DNA of 6,279 nucleotides from contig JAEDDP010000017.1 in assembly GCA_016297965.1 (NCBI GenBank), positions 1 through 6,279 of the forward strand, given 5' to 3'. Position numbers and translations under genes: made by a program. Source of the DNA: Alphaproteobacteria bacterium (lineage in GTDB: Bacteria; Pseudomonadota; Alphaproteobacteria; Rs-D84; CACZYB01). Positions 5,634 through 6,279 of this stretch are shown here, piece by piece; position 1 is the first letter of the stretch, and every line of letters starts with the position of its first letter. The notes beneath the pieces are model-generated. The model did no database searches, was not told the DNA's origin, and saw nothing but the letters and a program-made list of their open reading frames with translations.

Positions 5634-5661
5634 TTGACTGTAATGGATTTTAGAGTATTAT
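5634..5661 (+). promoter_or_regulatory. Promoter of tRNA-Lys
   Basis: TTGACT (5634-5639) and TATTAT (5656-5661) are 16 bases apart, and the mature tRNA begins 14 bases after the -10. This leaves only a very short 5' leader. Confidence 0.75.
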
Positions 5662-5675
5662 ATTCTTTATTGAAT

Positions 5676-5751
5676 GGGTGATTAGCTCAGCTGGTAGAGC
5701 AACTGACTTTTAATCAGTGGGTCACAGGTTCAAGTCCTGTATCACCCACCA
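5676..5751 (+). tRNA. tRNA-Lys (anticodon TTT)
   Basis: This is a complete 76-base cloverleaf with CCA encoded at 5749-5751. Acceptor GGGTGAT pairs with ATCACCC, the D-arm is GCTC/GAGC around AGCTGGTA, and the anticodon stem ACTGA/TCAGT holds loop CTTTTAA with anticodon TTT at 5709-5711. The T-arm is ACAGG/CCTGT around TTCAAGT. It reads AAA and AAG lysine codons. It stands alone, with its own promoter and terminator. Confidence 0.98.
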
Positions 5752-5758
5752 AGTTCAA

Positions 5759-5785
5759 AAAGGCTTCCGAAAGGGAGCTTTTTTT
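5759..5785 (+). terminator. Intrinsic terminator of tRNA-Lys, possibly bidirectional
   Basis: AAGGCTTCC pairs with GGGAGCTTT around a GAAA tetraloop (5769-5772), with two G-U pairs, followed by T residues to 5785. A run of A upstream (5757-5761) would give a short U tract for minus-strand transcripts as well. Confidence 0.88.
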
Positions 5786-5879
5786 ATTTGTGTATCTGTC
5801 TAGATAATGTGGGTTAAGGTCTTTACAGTCTAACCTATTACAACCTCAGCTTTCCGCATCATTACTAATCTTTCCATCT

Positions 5880-5920
5880 CGTGTCATTCTCAAAGATCCT
5901 GAAACGAGTTCAGGATGACG
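5880..5920. repeat. Alphaproteobacterial-type intergenic palindromic repeat, copy 1
   Basis: CGTGTCATTCTCAAAG is followed by ATCCTGAA (5896-5903) and its inverted copy TTCAGGAT (5909-5916), then GACGG. On the minus strand it translates as HPELVSGSLRMT, the tell-tale false peptide of this repeat class. It is expected in many copies elsewhere in the genome. Confidence 0.75.
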
Positions 5921-5951
5921 GTCTGTGCGTACCATTTCCAAACTATCCGTT

Positions 5952-5997
5952 CCGTGTCATTCCGAACTTGTTTTGGAATTTTTTGTTCGGGAATGCC
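5952..5997. repeat. Intergenic palindromic repeat, copy 2 (diverged)
   Basis: It begins CCGTGTCATTCCGAAC, sharing CGTGTCATTC with copy 1. CATTCCGAAC (5958-5967) is repeated in inverted form as GTTCGGGAATG (5985-5995), with one extra G. The central TTGTTTTGGAA corresponds to the GTTTCAGGA core of the element. This copy has decayed more than copy 1 in its inner arms. Confidence 0.65.
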
Positions 5998-6112
5998 TCC
6001 ATTAAACAATGAAATGGTGTGGATTAAAATATAAAAACTACCCCAGAAATTCTTTTATTAATTTTGGTAAAAGTTTATAATGAAACTATCTTTTTTACTT
6101 TGGATATATACA

Positions 6113-6140
6113 ATTATAGCATAATATACATTTATTTCAA
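6113..6140 (-). promoter_or_regulatory. Orphan minus-strand promoter
   Basis: On the minus strand TTGAAA (6135-6140) and a perfect TATAAT (6113-6118) are 16 bases apart, matching the spacing of the gapA, rpsU and tRNA promoters here. It points leftwards into a region with no coding sequence and would start near 6106. AT-rich sequence makes a chance match possible. Confidence 0.5.
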
Positions 6141-6200
6141 GGTGCTAAATATCTACCCCTCATCATCCCATCTTCTCCAAATTTTTCCCACATCCCCCCC

Positions 6201-6279
6201 CTAAAACTTATACTTAACTCCAACTTTAAGTATAGGATGATATGGGCGGAGGAGGTTGGAAAACTCCTTCGTATAGGCA
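6201..6279 (-). CDS. C-terminal end of a probable outer-membrane beta-barrel protein
   Basis: The last 25 codons of a minus-strand gene are cut by the right window edge. The translation ends RPYHPILKVGVKYKF and then TAG. Alternating hydrophobic residues with a terminal aromatic Phe are the signal used by the BAM machinery to insert outer-membrane beta-barrels (L-K-V-G-V-K-Y-K-F). The family cannot be named from so little. An inverted repeat, TATACTTAA/TTAAGTATA (6209-6234), lies within the last codons, but no T run follows it on either strand, so it is not a clear terminator. Confidence 0.65.
   Translation of the reverse strand, partial: AYTKEFSNLLRPYHPILKVGVKYKF

Larger units (their letters stand above)
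5786..6200. other. Intergenic stretch without a supported gene
   Basis: No coding region is supported. The stretch holds two palindromic repeat copies (about 5880-5920 and 5952-5997), an imperfect inverted repeat GGTTA/TAACC near 5812-5835, an orphan minus-strand promoter (6113-6140), and a very AT-rich part around 6020-6140. A C-rich run, CATCCCCCCC (6191-6200), ends just before the minus-strand beta-barrel stop. Confidence 0.6.

Noticed and set aside
5846..5935. Minus-strand open frame of 29 codons containing HPELVSGSLRMT
   Set aside because: This peptide is the standard translation of the palindromic intergenic repeat and not a real gene; no ribosome binding site precedes it.
6209..6234. 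TATACTTAA/TTAAGTATA as a terminator
   Set aside because: It lies inside the last codons of the minus-strand beta-barrel gene and has no T run on either side.

Overview
The window looks like chromosomal DNA from a low-GC Gram-negative bacterium, most likely an alphaproteobacterium of the AT-rich, host- or gut-associated kind. The support is the basic, slightly extended bS21 ribosomal protein, an alphaproteobacterial-looking GAPDH and MltG, a secretory signal peptide at the left edge, an outer-membrane-type C-terminus ending in Phe at the right edge, and an intergenic palindromic repeat whose translation reads HPELVSGS, a repeat I associate with Alphaproteobacteria. No species can be named.

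Layout from left to right. 1-123, minus: start of a secreted protein with a clear signal peptide, cut by the window edge. 124-604: a gene-poor stretch with several GC-rich hairpins and a possible small structured RNA ending in an intrinsic terminator (372-477). 661-1680, minus: complete GAPDH gene (gapA) with promoter and terminator. 1863-4227, plus: a two-gene restriction-modification-like module, made of an EcoRI-family adenine methyltransferase followed by a DUF262 plus HNH nuclease. 4328-4534, plus: rpsU with its own promoter and a strong terminator. 4630-5601, plus: mltG, encoding the endolytic murein transglycosylase. 5676-5751, plus: tRNA-Lys(TTT) with promoter and terminator. 5786-6200: no gene, but two palindromic repeats and an orphan minus-strand promoter. 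6201-6279, minus: the last codons of a probable outer-membrane beta-barrel gene.

The remarkable part is the 3' end of the methyltransferase gene. A perfect (AG)10 dinucleotide repeat lies in frame inside the C-terminal coding region (2840-2859). Beyond it, all three forward reading frames stay open, and each ends in its own version of the C-terminus expected for this methylase family (a start like F-x-I-I and an end like Y-x-R-I-L-[VI]-[RK] or K-R-L-F-I-K-R). As sequenced, the protein ends at 2918. Gain of one AG unit would send it to the end at 3009, and loss of one unit to the end at 3148, where the stop overlaps the nuclease start as ATGA. I read this as a three-position phase-variable switch that changes the methylase C-terminus rather than turning it on or off, and that may also change coupling to the nuclease. 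The promoter region contains a 13-T run between the -35 and the possible -10, which could add a second, transcriptional level of variation.

The remaining genes are ordinary housekeeping functions (glycolysis, translation, cell wall, tRNA). The restriction-modification pair sits between them as an accessory insertion.
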